Source: Pseudo-nitzschia pungens
Taxonomy: Eukaryota > Bacillariophyta > Bacillariophyceae > Bacillariales > Bacillariaceae
Direction of reading: 5' to 3'
Assembly: GCA_037355855.1 (NCBI GenBank)
Contig: CM074763.1
Location: 4,588,001-4,652,000 of the forward strand
Length of the DNA: 64,000 nt
Each line of letters starts with the position of its first letter. Position 1 is the stretch's first letter. Below are positions 21,899-33,480 of the stretch, piece by piece. The translations under genes were made by a program, and so were the position numbers. The notes under the pieces were generated by a model. The model was not told the origin of the DNA. It ran no database searches and saw only the letters and a program-made list of their open reading frames with translations.

Positions 21899-22021
21899 GT
21901 TTCCCGGTGCTCCTGCACTCCACTGGAGGTTTTCTACTGTTGATTGCCTTCCACCGGTGCTTCTCCTGCCCCGGCCTTTACCCTCAACCGGTGCTTCACC
22001 TGCCCCGATCCTAGCCCCACC

Positions 22022-24979
22022 ATGCCTCCCCCCCCGCCAGCTTCCAGGCGAAAAAGGTCTCCCTTGGCTAACACTCCTTCAAACAAACGCGCCTTTACGG
22101 GGACCCCTTCCCGCCGACTACCTGCTGGTTCCGTTCTTCAGGCTACTCCCTCTCCCCCTCCCTCTCCCCGTACAGCTAGGGATTCACTCCCTTCTGATGA
22201 TGATATGTCCTTCACTTCTGCTGTGTCTACTGGTGCACTAGATGATGTTGCTATGAGCACTGAGCAGTCAGGCACTGGGCATTCAGACACAGGGCATTCA
22301 GGCAGTGGGCAGTCCGACAGTGGGACGTCTGACAGTGGGAAGTCCAACAGTGGGACGTCCAACAGTGGAAATTCCAACAGTGGGACGTCCAACAGTGGGA
22401 AGCCCAACAGTGGAAAGTCCAACAGTGCGACGTCTAGGGATGGCCAGCCAGGCTCTGAGCACTCAGACTCTAAGCACCCTCCTTCCAAGGTCTCTCCTTC
22501 CAAGTCTAGTCTGAAACAAGCTACTCTTGCATTTCTTTCTGACACACCGTCTGCAGAGCGACATGCCCTGCGCAAGAAAGCCCTGGCTGCTGCCAACAAA
22601 GCTCACTCAGATTCCTTCCTCTGGTGCTTCTACGGTAAGGGGCCTTTTCATGGTCGCGCTTCCATTCCCACCCCTATCCACACTCTTCGTAAAACTCCAG
22701 CAGGATCCCGGCTATGGACTGGGTGTCCTAGTCCCACTCACTTCTTCAGCAAGAAAGATGGGAATGACAAGAAATCCATCCATGATGTCTGTCAGTCTGC
22801 CATCCCTCCAGCATATGCTCAAGCTTTTCCTGACAACCCTGAGTGGAGAACTGCTTCTGTGGAGTCCCTGGTTTCCCTTGCTTCTCTCTGCTTTCAAGCC
22901 TCTGCAGACTGGACCAAGCAACCTTCAGGCCATGCTCTGAAGAGATGTCTTATTGGTTTGGCCAAGATGTCTCCTGAGTGTTTTGATGACCTGTATTGTG
23001 AAGGTAACCTTTTGCCCAGCACTGAAGGAAGAGTTTGGTTGGCAGCCAATCAGGTGCTTGGCTCCCACTGGCATTTCAAGAAGCGACCTCCTACACCTGC
23101 GCCAACTGCAGTTGATGATGCTCCCACTTCCAAATCAGTGTCCTTTCTTCCTGGTGGTGGTGATGCTACTGTCTTGTCCTCCTCTGCTGGGCATTTCCTC
23201 CAACGCCGAGGGGTTTGCTCCAGTGATTCTAGAGCTCCAGTGGATGTCACTGCTGGCACCAAGTGTTCTCATAGTTCTTATGTCACTCTGTCCCTTCCAA
23301 GGTTGATGTCACAACGCCCTGGGGAACTATATGATGAGCTGCTCAAGTCTCTCAAGGAAGCTTTGGATCTTCTATGGACTGTTGACAAGCGCCTGGTGTT
23401 GTATGTTTTTCCCTCCAGAGCCAGGCTCAACCCCAAGGCCAAGCCTGTTACCAAGTTTTGGACGACACTTCCTGACAGGAAGACCTTGGAATTGTATGTT
23501 GCTCAGCTCTGGCTTCGCAGTAGAACTGCCCCTCATCTACGCTTCTTTTTGGGACACAGTGCTTCCCTGGAGAAACTCTTTTCAGCACAATTGCTCCAGA
23601 GGCTCAGAGACCGTGACATGGACCTGAAATATGACCACATACAGGCCCCAGTTGTTGTCACCTGTGGCTTTCTCCTTGGATCTTACATGCAGAGTTTTGA
23701 TCTTGACCACTACAACGAATTGCTTCAGACTCATCCCAGGTTTCAGGCATGTCCTATTGCTGTTATCAGGAAGAATATCAGCCTTGACAACTCCAGAACT
23801 CCTGATCCCAATCCGGTTCTGGCTGCTCATGTTTTATGTGATGCAACAAAGCGCGCCCAAACTGTTAAGCTCCTCAAAGCCCAGTTCAACCGTTGCAAAC
23901 CTTCAGACATTGCCTCTTTACCTGATGGTAAATTCTACAAGTTTATTGAGACAGCTACCAATCCTTCTGACAGACCTCTTCCCCCCTCCAAGCTCAAGAC
24001 TGTTCGCCAGGCTAAGTACCGCCAAGCCAAATTTATTGAGAGCCATGAAACTGCTCCTGTTTTGGGGGTAGTTGATCTTGATCTTCCAGTTGACTTGGGC
24101 CAAGGGCTGGGTTTGAAGACACTGCGCAGTGTGCTTCTGGGCATCAGAACCCGTGACAATTGGTCATGGCCTCTTTTTCTTTCTGTTGATACCAGTTCAT
24201 ACCGAGGCGAGATCCTTGCTTTGTACAATATCACTACCAAGGCTGAAGCAATGGCCATGTTGTCTTTCCTGCCTATTATACTGGAAGCTCATTATGGTTC
24301 TTGTGTTAGACAATGGTTCTCTTCTGAGTGCTTGACTGAAATGGAAGCTTACCATTGGGATGCTGCTGTCAATTGTGTTGTGGAAACTGCACCTGCTGCA
24401 GATCCAATGCAGGATGACTCTCTTCCCTTTTTTGGTGATGGGGATGCACGAGATTGGGAACTTGTTGATGATGACTTGTCAGTTGACCTTGCCCCAGACC
24501 TCACTTTGGATCTGGATTTGCACTTTAACCTCCAAGCCCGTGCTGACAGTGGTGGTGGAGGCTTTGATGACTCTCAATCTATGGATACTTTAGCGACCGG
24601 CACTTCCAATCTCACTGATGTCCAGGCCTCAGCGCCTGCAGGTGCTGTTCCTCCTGGCGGTGATCCTACCCATGTGGCCAAGACTGATGCCTCCCCTGGT
24701 ATCTCTCCTGTTGTTCCCCCTGAAGTTCCTGACCCTCCCCATGATGCCATGGCAGGTGACCTCCCTGTGGCCTCTCCTGAGTCCTCAACTGCAGTTCCTG
24801 CTGCCGGTGGTGGGGAAGATGCAGCCTCTGCATTGAGGCTTGGAGTTGCTGCAATTGCTTTCTCTTCCAGTCATGATGCTAGTGTCAGTGATTTGAGCCA
24901 TGCCAATGTCTCCACCAAATCAGCTCCGGCGACTCTTTCTTCCGTGCGACAGACTCGGTTTCCTTCTGATCATGGTTAG
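22022..24979 (+). CDS. LINE ORF1 protein, 985 aa
   Basis: The first true ATG is 22,022. The N-terminal ~150 residues are Pro/Ser-rich with a repeated SGxSNSGTSNSG pattern (about 22,260-22,440), then K/S-rich. The middle is a long folded-looking region (DSFLWCFYGKG...LPDRKTLELYVAQLWLRS...VVVTCGFLLGSYMQ). The C-terminus is acidic and Pro/Ala-rich. I recognise no RRM or CCHC finger, so its nucleic-acid binding mode is not evident. The size is large for an ORF1. The stop overlaps a candidate ORF2 start in ATGGTTAG. It is presumably the RNA-binding chaperone of the LINE particle, by analogy only. Confidence 0.75.
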   Translation: MPPPPPASRRKRSPLANTPSNKRAFTGTPSRRLPAGSVLQATPSPPPSPRTARDSLPSDDDMSFTSAVSTGALDDVAMSTEQSGTGHSDTGHSGSGQSDSGTSDSGKSNSGTSNSGNSNSGTSNSGKPNSGKSNSATSRDGQPGSEHSDSKHPPSKVSPSKSSLKQATLAFLSDTPSAERHALRKKALAAANKAHSDSFLWCFYGKGPFHGRASIPTPIHTLRKTPAGSRLWTGCPSPTHFFSKKDGNDKKSIHDVCQSAIPPAYAQAFPDNPEWRTASVESLVSLASLCFQASADWTKQPSGHALKRCLIGLAKMSPECFDDLYCEGNLLPSTEGRVWLAANQVLGSHWHFKKRPPTPAPTAVDDAPTSKSVSFLPGGGDATVLSSSAGHFLQRRGVCSSDSRAPVDVTAGTKCSHSSYVTLSLPRLMSQRPGELYDELLKSLKEALDLLWTVDKRLVLYVFPSRARLNPKAKPVTKFWTTLPDRKTLELYVAQLWLRSRTAPHLRFFLGHSASLEKLFSAQLLQRLRDRDMDLKYDHIQAPVVVTCGFLLGSYMQSFDLDHYNELLQTHPRFQACPIAVIRKNISLDNSRTPDPNPVLAAHVLCDATKRAQTVKLLKAQFNRCKPSDIASLPDGKFYKFIETATNPSDRPLPPSKLKTVRQAKYRQAKFIESHETAPVLGVVDLDLPVDLGQGLGLKTLRSVLLGIRTRDNWSWPLFLSVDTSSYRGEILALYNITTKAEAMAMLSFLPIILEAHYGSCVRQWFSSECLTEMEAYHWDAAVNCVVETAPAADPMQDDSLPFFGDGDARDWELVDDDLSVDLAPDLTLDLDLHFNLQARADSGGGGFDDSQSMDTLATGTSNLTDVQASAPAGAVPPGGDPTHVAKTDASPGISPVVPPEVPDPPHDAMAGDLPVASPESSTAVPAAGGGEDAASALRLGVAAIAFSSSHDASVSDLSHANVSTKSAPATLSSVRQTRFPSDHG

Positions 24980-27900
24980 CTCTTCTGATATGAGGTGTGA
25001 TGGGATGCCTTTCAATCCAAATCCCATCAATGCTTCTCCTGTTTCTCCTTTTTCCCCCTCCGACTCTTCCCCTGTCCCTCATTTTGTCCAATTAACTCTT
25101 CATGGAGAATCTCTTGCTGCTAAGGATTCTGACACTTTTGGTCATTCCTTTCCTCAAGCTCCATCCTCTAACTCCACCATCATCACATTCCAAAACATTG
25201 GACCACAGCGCAGAGCTGCCTTTATGTCCATGTCCAAGCACAACGCCCGTCAATTTGTCAAGAGCAATGCCAGTGTGGCTCTTTTTGCTGAACATTGTTT
25301 GAATGAATCCAAACTCCTGCCCTGTGACCTTTTCAATCGGCGCATGAAGCATGTCAGTCCCTCAAGTTTTTCTTATCTTGCTAACAACAAGCATGAAGCT
25401 TCTGCCTGCTCTTGGCTTCAGCCTGGCGGTACAGGTTTTTCCATTGACCAGCTGTTCAGCTCACACAAGGTTGCACATGGAGCTGATCCATCTGGTCTTG
25501 GTAGATGGTCCTTTGTCAAGTTTCAGGGCAGGGATGGCTACAATGTCACCATGTTTTCTGCCTACTGCCCAGTTGAAAATGATAGGGATCTTGGCTCAGT
25601 CTGGAATCAACAGTACCGATACTTTCAAGCCGCTGAAAATCTTTTCAGTCCCAATCCATGCATTCTCTTTCACAGGGATTTAACTGCTGCCCTTCAGGTC
25701 TGCCTGGGTGCAGGTGATCACGTCATTGTTGGGATTGACCAGAATGCTGATGTCAGGACTGATGGCTTGTCTTTTGAGCTCAAGGCTCTTGGTTTCAGAG
25801 ATGCCATTCTTACCCTTCATAGTACGTCTTCTCCTCCTGCCACTCACAACCGAAACACTACCAGAACACCAATTGATGCCATTTGGGTCTCTGAGAATGT
25901 TGATGTTCTCAGGGCTGGGTATTGTCCCTTTGGAGGTGCCCATGGTATGGAATCTGACCATCGCATGCTCTGGATTGAGGTTTGTAATTGCAGCCTCATG
26001 GGCAAATATTTGCCACCTCCTGTGAGATTCTCTCTTTCCAAACTCCAGTCCTCCCATCCTCATCTGCGACAACGGTATTTCAAGCGAGTGAGGCACTGCT
26101 TTCTCAAGGCTGGAGTGTTTTCTCTCCAAGCTAAGCTGGAGCACCTACTGGCTCAGTTTCAGTCTGGGGATATTTCTGTGCGAACTGATCTCATCACCAC
26201 ATATGAAGTACTCCATGCCACCTCTACCTCTCTCAGGCTCTCTGTTGAACAAAACCTCTGCCACACTAGAGCTGGTTTGGTTCCATGGTCACCTAAGCTG
26301 CAAGTCTATCGTGATACCATTGACTTTTGGCGGCGTGTTGTTAAGTTGAGACAGGGTGTGTCCACCAGTCATACTGTTTTGAAAAGGTTGGCCTGCAAGC
26401 TTTCTCTCTACAAAGGAGAACACAGTGACCTTTCCAGTGCTCTCCTCCATCTGAAACAAGCTTACAAGCAATACCGGGCAGTGAAGAAATTGGCCCCCTC
26501 ATGGAGAGACTCCTTCAATCAAGGCCTGGTGGATGCACTTCTTGCTGAAGGCAAGCCTCACAACCAGCATGCTTCTCAGATTCGTGCCAGGATGCGTAGG
26601 GAACGTCTTCAACGAGAGCTTGGTCTCGCTGCTCGGTCTATTCGGGGACGTGTCAACAAGTCAGCAGTCTTGCGCGCTATTGCAGTTGGCCATGATGGTG
26701 TTGAACAGGTCTTGGAGTCCCAGTCTACTATGGTACCAGCTATGGCTGCATCCAATGTCCGGCGTCAACAGCAGTGTCTTGGCACTCCTTCCATGACTCC
26801 CTCCTTCATTCAAGACTTTGGCTACCTAGGCACTGCCCATGCTGCTTCCCAAGTCCTTGATGGCACATACATCCCTCCTCCTGCCACTGACAAATACCTT
26901 TCTGAATTTCTTGCCTGTCTCAAAGTCCCTGACTCTATACTGAGTTTGCCCCCCTTTGACTATTCAGTGTGTCCAGCTGACAATGCTGCTGCCTGGAAAC
27001 GTCAGAGGGAACGCACAGCAAGTGAACCTTCTTGTTTGAGTTTTGCCCACCACAAGGCTTTTGCCCTTGATCCCCAGTTGAACAAGTTTGACACTCTCCT
27101 GAGATCCGTCCCATTGATTGTTGGCTTCTCTCCTTCTGCTTGGCAGGTCATCACTGATGTTGAGATCTTCAAGAAACCTGGTGAATATAGAGTGGATAAG
27201 ATGAGGCTTATTCAGCTGATGTCTCCTGAGTTCCAAATCAACAACAAGATGATTGGCAGACGCATTCTTGCCCATGCTGAACGTGCCAATGCCGTGGCTG
27301 TTGATCAACATGGAAGCAGGAAACACCACAAGGCCATCAACACCTGCCTGAACAAGAAGCTCATCTGTGATGTGTTGAGGCAGAAGCGCAGATCTGGTGC
27401 TGTTGCTATGAATGATGCTAAGGGCTGCTATGATAGGATCTCTCATCCCATTGCAGGTCTCACTCTCCAAAGCTTTGGGGTTCCTGCACATGTGTGTGAG
27501 GTTCTTTTGTCTACTTTGCAACTTGCCAAGCACCACATCAAAACTGGTTTTGGTCGGTCAGGTCCTGTGTATGGTGCTGAACCTGTTCCTCTCAGTGGTT
27601 GTGGCCAAGGCAATGGTATTGGTCCAACTCTTTGGGCTTTGGTGTCAACAATTGTCTTCCGAATGATGCAACAGGCTGGGCATGGTGTCCATCTTATCAC
27701 TTCATTGTCACTGCAACTTGTTTCTCTTGTGGGTTTTGCCTTTGTGGATGACACAGATTTGTTTTGTGCTGGCTCTGATTCCTCCACATCTGGTGAGGAA
27801 TTAGCTGTTGACTTTCAGGCAGCTCTTGACCGGTGGGCTGGTGGGATTATTGCCACTGGTGGTGCTATTGAACCTGCCAAATCCTTCTGTTATTTGATTG

Positions 27901-28743
27901 ATTTCAAATGGAATGGATCCGGTTGGGATTATCGCTCCATTGCTGACATGCCTGGTGACTTCTCAGTTGCTGACAAGAATGGCAATCGCGCTACCCTGGA
28001 TCGTTTTGAAGTTGATCATGCTGACAAGACCCTTGGGGTTTTTATCTCCATGGATGGCAATGAGGAAGCACAGATTGCTCACTTGAAGTCACAGTCTCAG
28101 TCTTTTGGCTCTCAACTCAGGGCTTCCAAGTGTGAGAAGCGCGCATCCCTCTACACCTTCAAGTATTCTTTCATGAAGTCTGTTGAATACCCCATGCCTG
28201 TCACGCAACTTGATGAGGCCACTTGGACTAAGATAATTCACCCAGCTCTTGTTCCTGTGCTGAATAAAGCAGGGATGTCACGGACATTTCCCAGACATGT
28301 GTTCTATGGTCCTTCCCTCTATCAAGGCTTTGGATTCATCCATCCATACCTCCTCCAAGAGTTCAGTCATATTGCCACCCTCTTTCAGGAATCTGTCAGG
28401 TCCTCACAAACTGGTAGGATTCTCAGGCTAACTGCTGAGTCTCTACGGCTCGAACTTGGCATTCCTCTCCATCTTGGTGTCACCCCATATCATCCTTTTG
28501 CTTCCTACGTCACTCCTTGCTGGTACAAACATGTGTGGAAGTTTTTCTCTGTTCACCCTGTGAGCTTGTTTGAAGACTTCCCAGATCTTCCTCTGTTACG
28601 TTCCAATGACTGTTATCTCATGCAAGCCTTTGTCAACTCTGGCTTCCGAGGTGCTGACTTGTCCCTCTTGAATCACATGCGCATGTCCCTCAAGGCTATT
28701 TCCCTTGCTGACATTTGTACTCCAGATGGAAAAAGACTCTCTC
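24972..28743 (+). pseudogene. LINE ORF2, 5' part: endonuclease and reverse transcriptase
   Basis: The N-terminal APE-type endonuclease has ITFQNIG at the start, HVIVGIDQNADVR in the middle and PIDAIWVSENV...SDHRMLWIEV at the end, the family's terminal D/H signature. The RT domain contains AMNDAKGCYDRI (motif A), LSGCGQGNGIGPTLW (motif B) and GFAFVDDTDLF (catalytic DD). In-frame ATGs are at 24,900, 24,906 and 24,972; the last overlaps the ORF1 stop by 8 nt. The frame is cut by element A after 28,743 and reads into its LTR to a stop at 28,772. The RNase H half lies at 34,085 onward and again at 44,138 onward. Confidence 0.88.
28739..28743. repeat. target-site duplication CTCTC, left of element A
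   Basis: CTCTC before the left LTR is repeated at 34,080-34,084 after the right LTR. Counting it once restores the LINE ORF2 frame. Confidence 0.85.
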
Positions 28744-28933
28744 TGCCATACCCCGGGTCTACTAATGAATAAAGTAGTGATATGCAAATTGTGAGCTCTA
28801 TTGATTAGTCTATTTGCTACAGATCCAGCAACCCTCCTGAATCGGCGATTCTATCGGATCGCTAATCTTTTCTTTTATTCCTATCCTTAATCCAGTCCCG
28901 AGTGGGCTCGTGACTGTATTCCGGTGCACGGCA
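28744..28933 (-). repeat. LTR of element A (3' LTR, copy 1)
   Basis: 190 bp, beginning TGCCATACCCCGGG and ending GTGCACGGCA on the plus strand. It differs from its partner at 33,890 at one T/C position (TTATTCC vs TTATCCC). Confidence 0.9.
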
Positions 28934-28957
28934 TGCTCCCCCATGGTACTGTTACTT

Positions 28958-31069
28958 CTACAACTTAGTGCTATCCCTGCAATAATAGGGGTGCACTCTC
29001 CTGATGTTAACCCGTTCGGTTACAAATGGAGCAGTTTCGATAGTCACAGTTCCATTATCATGGGCCTTGAGCACCTTGTAAGGTCCTTGCCGTGGGAAGG
29101 ATAGTTTTGGAATAATGCCCTTCCTTTCCAGGGTGACATAGTCTCCTTCTTTATAGACATGGGGGATCCTCTTCTGATTCTCCCTGGTGTTGCTCTTGTG
29201 GATGCTTTTCTGCTTCCTTGCTTGGATTGCTTCCCAATCCACTGGGAAGTTCACCGGCATGAACATGTCTTTGCCAAACACCAACTGTGCCGGGGAGTGC
29301 CCCAGGGTGGTATGGATGGCGCTTCTGATAGCATATGCCGCCTTGGTGGTGGATTCCTCAAAAGGGTCCTTCTCGTGGAGGTCCCTATTTTCCAGGTTGA
29401 AGACTGAGCGTATGCTTTGTTCCATTCTCTTTTCTCCCGGGTGTACCAACATGGTGTGGTACCACTCCATCACTCTTTGTTTGAGCTTGTCGGGACTCAG
29501 GATTTTGCCTTCTTTGTGGATGAGACTGAAACCTTCCACATTTTTTGTGGTTAGGCCTTTGTCTTTTTCCAGATCATTCATGATTTTTGTGTTCTTCTGC
29601 TGGTAGAACTGAATCATGTCCGGAGCAAGTGGGAATGCACTATTGCCCTGGAACTCTTCCGGTGCTTCTCCAAGTGGGAATAGGAGTTGCCGGAGGTGCG
29701 CTTCCTCATCCGCGTAGGTGAGGGGCTTATTTGGTGGTAGCCATTCCACTGTGTCCGCTGGATCATCCGTAATGTCCAGGCGAGACAGCGCGTCTGCTGC
29801 ATCATTTTCTTTGCCAGCAACATGCTTGACTATTGGGTGGAACTCCTCCATAAGGAGTCTCCACCGGACCATTCTTTGGGTCGGCATCTGTTGGTACAGT
29901 AGGTTCAGGTGATCCGTGTGAATGGTTACATCCTGGCCTCGCAGGATTCCTCCAAATGCTTTTAAGCCTTCTACTATGCCCAGGAGTTCCTTTTCTCCCA
30001 CGGTGTAGTTGAGTTGCGCTGAGTTCAGCTTCCGGGTGTAGAATCCAAGTGGTTTTCCATCTTGGCATACAGTTGCTCCCAGTTGCCGGTCACTGGCGTC
30101 TGAGTAGAGATGAAATGGTTTCGTAAAATCCGGGAATGCGAGTTTCGCTTCATCTGCGAGCATCCTCTTCGCCTCCATGAAAGCTTTCTGCTCTGCTGGG
30201 CCCCAGTACCAGTTCAGTTTCCCCTTCTTGCCCGCAAGCTTGTTGAGGGGGGCAAGGATGTGGGAGCGGCGCTTCCACATATCCCTGTAAAAATTGACCA
30301 TCCCAAGGAACATCTTGGGTTGCTTGGTGTTCTTGGGGGGTTCCAGGCGCTTCATCGCCTCCAGCTTCTTTGGCTGGGGTTGAATGCCCTCTGTTGTTGG
30401 TAGAAAACCCAAATACTCCACTTCTTTTTGCATGAAGAAGGATTTTCTAAGGTTGGCTCGAAAGCCGGCGTCATCCAGTCTCTGTAGGACTGTATCGATT
30501 TTGTCGAGGTGATCCTGCTCAGATTCCCCCTCTCGTTGGATGATTATGATGCCGTCGATGTAGACGAGGACATAGTCCAGGTCGCCGAGTAGGTTCATCA
30601 TGACGGACTGGAAGATATCCGGTGCGCATGCAATCCCCATAGCCAATCGCTTGTAGGCATACTTGCCCCATGGCAAGATGGTAGAGCAGATTTTCTGGCT
30701 CTCCTTGCAGATGGGAATGGTGTAGTACCCTTGGGATAAGTCCAGTGCCGTAGCAGACTTAAATTCCTGTAGTCTTTGGATGGTTTCCCCAATGCGTGGT
30801 AGGGGGAACGGCTTTCGTTGACTGGCTGCATTCATCTTCCGAAAGTCCGTAAGGACTCGTATGTCCCCTGTCTTTCTGGGTTGACAGAACGTCGGTGATG
30901 CCCATGGTGAGTCATCATCATGTGGAAGTTTCTCCAGGACTCCAATGTCACAGAGCCTGTTGATTTCCTTCCGGAGTGCTTGTTCAAAGGCATGGGGTAC
31001 TGAATAGTACCTCTGCCTGACCGGTTGAACCCCTGGTTGGAGTTCAATAGATACCGGTTTAACGTCCAT
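28958..31069 (-). pseudogene. element A pol: RT-RNase H with integrase remnant
   Basis: 703 codons open from ATG 31,069. The RT begins VSIELQPGVQPVRQRYYSVP and has LTDFRKMN and ALDLSQGYY. The active site reads VYIDGIIII, where element B has VYIDDILII, so a catalytic Asp is lost. RNase H follows (YSDASDRQLGATV, EKELLGIVEGL, TDHLNLLY, NDAADALSRLD). The integrase zinc region begins MLVHPGEKRMEQS, then the chain jumps to the post-core sequence DLHEKDPFEESTTKAAYAIR, so the catalytic core is deleted in frame. The end is a C-terminal domain (EGDYVTLERKGIIPKLSFPR). The reading frame stays open despite the loss of function. Confidence 0.88.
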
Positions 31070-31170
31070 TTGGATCGGTCCTTTGGTTGATTGTTTGCGA
31101 TCGTTCCTTTGAATCGTATCGCCTGGAACAACACGTACGTCGATTGTTTATGTGTTTTGATTTTGGGTGT

Positions 31171-31325
31171 ATTTGCAGCAGTCGACTGGAGGTTCATATT
31201 TTGTAACTCCAGAGCACCTCTGTGGGTGTTGTTTCTCAATTTTGCGGGATTGCTCTGGTTTATTTAGAGCTCCCGGTGGACTGTTGTCCAGAACAAGGTT
31301 GGCCTTGTTGTTGCTGCTTTACCCT
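31171..31325. repeat. shared module M1, element A copy
   Basis: It matches M1 in the LINE and element C: TTTGCAGCAGTC, CTGGAGG...AACTCCAG hairpin, AGAGCACCTCTGTGGGTG, CAAGGTTGGCCTTG palindrome, TTGTTGCTGCTTTACCCT. It lies antisense to gag/pol where protease would be expected. A second copy is at 41,226-41,380. Confidence 0.7.
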
Positions 31326-31534
31326 ATCGATGATCGATCGATTATTTTGGTTTGCTACAGCAACTATGCCGTCGCACGGATCATTAATCGGAGTTAATAG
31401 ACGCCATCACACTGGGATCGATTGTTGCCGTCGTTCGTCGAACGGTCTTTTAGAACAATCTTTTTCCACGTAGTGTTCTTGTCGCCCAATTGTTTTGTTC
31501 TTCGAACGGCTTTCTGACGTTTGTTATTTTGTCG

Positions 31535-31633
31535 ACCATGGACCTATCGAGGTCCTTAGGTCTCGCTGTTGTTGCTGCTGCTCCATCTGATGGTGCTAGC
31601 TGCAACTGGGATTAACGTTCCTCCGTTTTATCC
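31535..31633. repeat. module M2, copy 1
   Basis: About 100 nt, recurring at 31,718-31,820, 33,481-33,582 and 33,656-33,745 in element A, again in the duplicate, and near 59,060 in element B. It starts with the stem GGACCT-ATCG-AGGTCC and contains CCATCTGATGG and GGGATTGACG-like sequences. Read on the minus strand, several copies give a similar peptide (QSQLQLAP...TTETP.DLNRT). Confidence 0.6.
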
Positions 31634-31717
31634 CATTTTTGTCGCCGTCCCATTGTAATCGGAGTTAGTAGCCGCCGTCACCCTGGATCGGTCGTCTTCC
31701 CGACGTTCATTAGTTGG

Positions 31718-31820
31718 TCACCGTGGTCCTATTGAGGTCCTCGGGTGTCTCCGTTGTTGCTGTTGCTCCATCTAATGGTGCTAACTGCAACTGGGATTGA
31801 CGTTGCTCCGTTTTATCCCG
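31718..31820. repeat. module M2, copy 2
   Basis: GGTCCT-ATTG-AGGTCC stem with one mismatch, then TTGTTGCTGTTGCTCCATCT and GGGATTGACGTTGCTCCG. Confidence 0.55.
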
Positions 31821-31922
31821 TCTTTGTCGCCGTAGCGTCTTTGTAATCGCCGTCAACGCCTCCACACAGACATCCGCAAATCGGTTGATTACGCGTGGTC
31901 CGGTGTGGATGGCGTCGGCCAT

Positions 31923-32556
31923 TCAGTTATGGGATCCTTTCTTTTTGAAGGTTTTCCTGTACTTCCTCCTGTACTCTTTGGGGTCTCTTTCGGAGATGTC
32001 AACCTCATCGTCAGAGACTTCGTGGTCAGCTTGGGCCGTGGCCAGCACATAGGAGTACTCATGGTTGGAGAGGTTCCTTCCCCAGTGGGGTTTGGAGTGT
32101 TGCTCGTTGTCTGAGTCTTCTTTTGTCACAAAATGCTCCTTGAGCAGATTGATGGTTTCCCGGTCGAATTTCCCCTTCTTGGGTGGTCCTCCGGTTAGTT
32201 TCCGGCATTTGCCGGCGTGGGTCTTGCCACAGATTTTGCATAGTTGTTTGTTGTTGTCCATTGGGCGCTTCTTTTTGTTGGGAGACTTTCCATTTCCTCC
32301 CCCAGAAGTGACCTTGGAGTGTTTCTTGGTTCCACCATTTTGTTTCTAGGTTCGGCCATTCGGTTGGCCCAGGCTCGGATGCCATGTTTCATGTCTACGC
32401 GCATCCCCCGCATGAAACGGCGGAGGAGGATGTAGGAGCGTTTGCCATTCATGTCATTCCCAAAGACTTTCAGTTTGAGGGCGTGCATGCATTCCTCGAT
32501 GACATCCTTCTTGTACTCCTCTGATTGGTAGTACTTTGTGAGGGCATCGGGTACCT

Positions 32557-32597
<41 letters not shown>

Positions 32598-32978
32598 GAT
32601 TGGAGTGCCGAGGTCCTCGGGCTCTGTTTCCTCGTCCGATTTTGCCGTGGCAGTCGGTTTGTCGGTCTTTTGGGTGGATTTCCCTTCTGCCGGCTCCTTG
32701 GGAGTTCCAGAGGGAGCTTCTGTTGTTGGGTCGGTTGTTTCGACCTTTTGGATCCGCTTCTGGACCAGTTTGTTGTTGCCAGCAATTTTCTGGTCAAAGT
32801 CTCTTTTCCAGATGATAAAGAGTTCCGGTCTTTCTGTGCCGGTAAGTGCTTTCAGGTAGTCATTGAACGCGACCCCTCCCTTCTCACTTTCAATGTTCAT
32901 TTTCACGGTGGTGGCATCTTCCGGCCAGTCCTCTCGTGTAAAGTTAAAGGGTTTCTGTTTGGTTCCTTTAGACGCCAT
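31923..32978 (-). pseudogene. element A gag with poly-A tract and zinc knuckle
   Basis: It starts MASKGTKQKPFNFTREDWPE at 32,978, like element B gag (58,552). At 32,559-32,596 the plus strand has 38 T, coding a poly-Lys run that puts the frame out; 37 would join it to VPDALTKYYQSEEYKKDV. A second frame break occurs near 32,340-32,350. The C-terminal frame (to 31,923) has the zinc knuckle CKICGKTHAGKC and a basic/acidic tail ending at GSHN. The protein should package element RNA; as assembled it is broken twice. Confidence 0.75.
32559..32596. repeat. T38 homopolymer in gag
   Basis: A run of 38 T on the plus strand (A38 in the gag message). The corresponding run in the duplicate (42,614-42,649) is T36. 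Element B has only a short Lys-Lys-Arg sequence here. Confidence 0.9.
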
Positions 32979-33480
32979 GGTGAGTTAATCATTCAGTTAT
33001 TATGTTTTAGTTTAATCAGTTACAGTATTTCTGTAAGTTGTTATTTGGGTTGGAAATGAGCAAAAAGTGATCGCTCCAGTTTTTCCCCCTGAGGTTCACT
33101 TCCACGCGATACCCCGTGTTGTAACTGATTTTTCTCCCAGGCTTGTACAGTGGTGGGAGTTGTTTCTCTCTTTAGCTCCCGGGAATCCTGTGGTTCTCCG
33201 GAGTTGTTTCTGTTTTTATTTCGTGGGATTCGATTCCCGTGGTTCTCCGGCGTTGCTTCCCTATTAAGCAATCACCGGGCCGGTCCCACTTCCTGTCTCC
33301 CGTGGGATTTAGTGGTGTTTAGGTATTTATTCTATACCTGTCCGGATATTTATATGTTCTGGTTTTGGTCGGCATACCCTTTTTGGTCTGTCCGTCCACT
33401 CAGTGTTGGTCCAATTAGTCCACTCACTGGATTATGTGTCTCTTTTTCGACACTCATTATTTTCGATTATTTCCATTGTC

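Noticed and set aside
28931..28960. Bacterial-type terminator or promoter signals near the LTR
   Set aside because: Context is a eukaryotic LTR element; the purine-rich tract explains the sequence.
32525..32868. Poly-Phe protein on the plus strand
   Set aside because: Simply the poly-T strand of the gag homopolymer.
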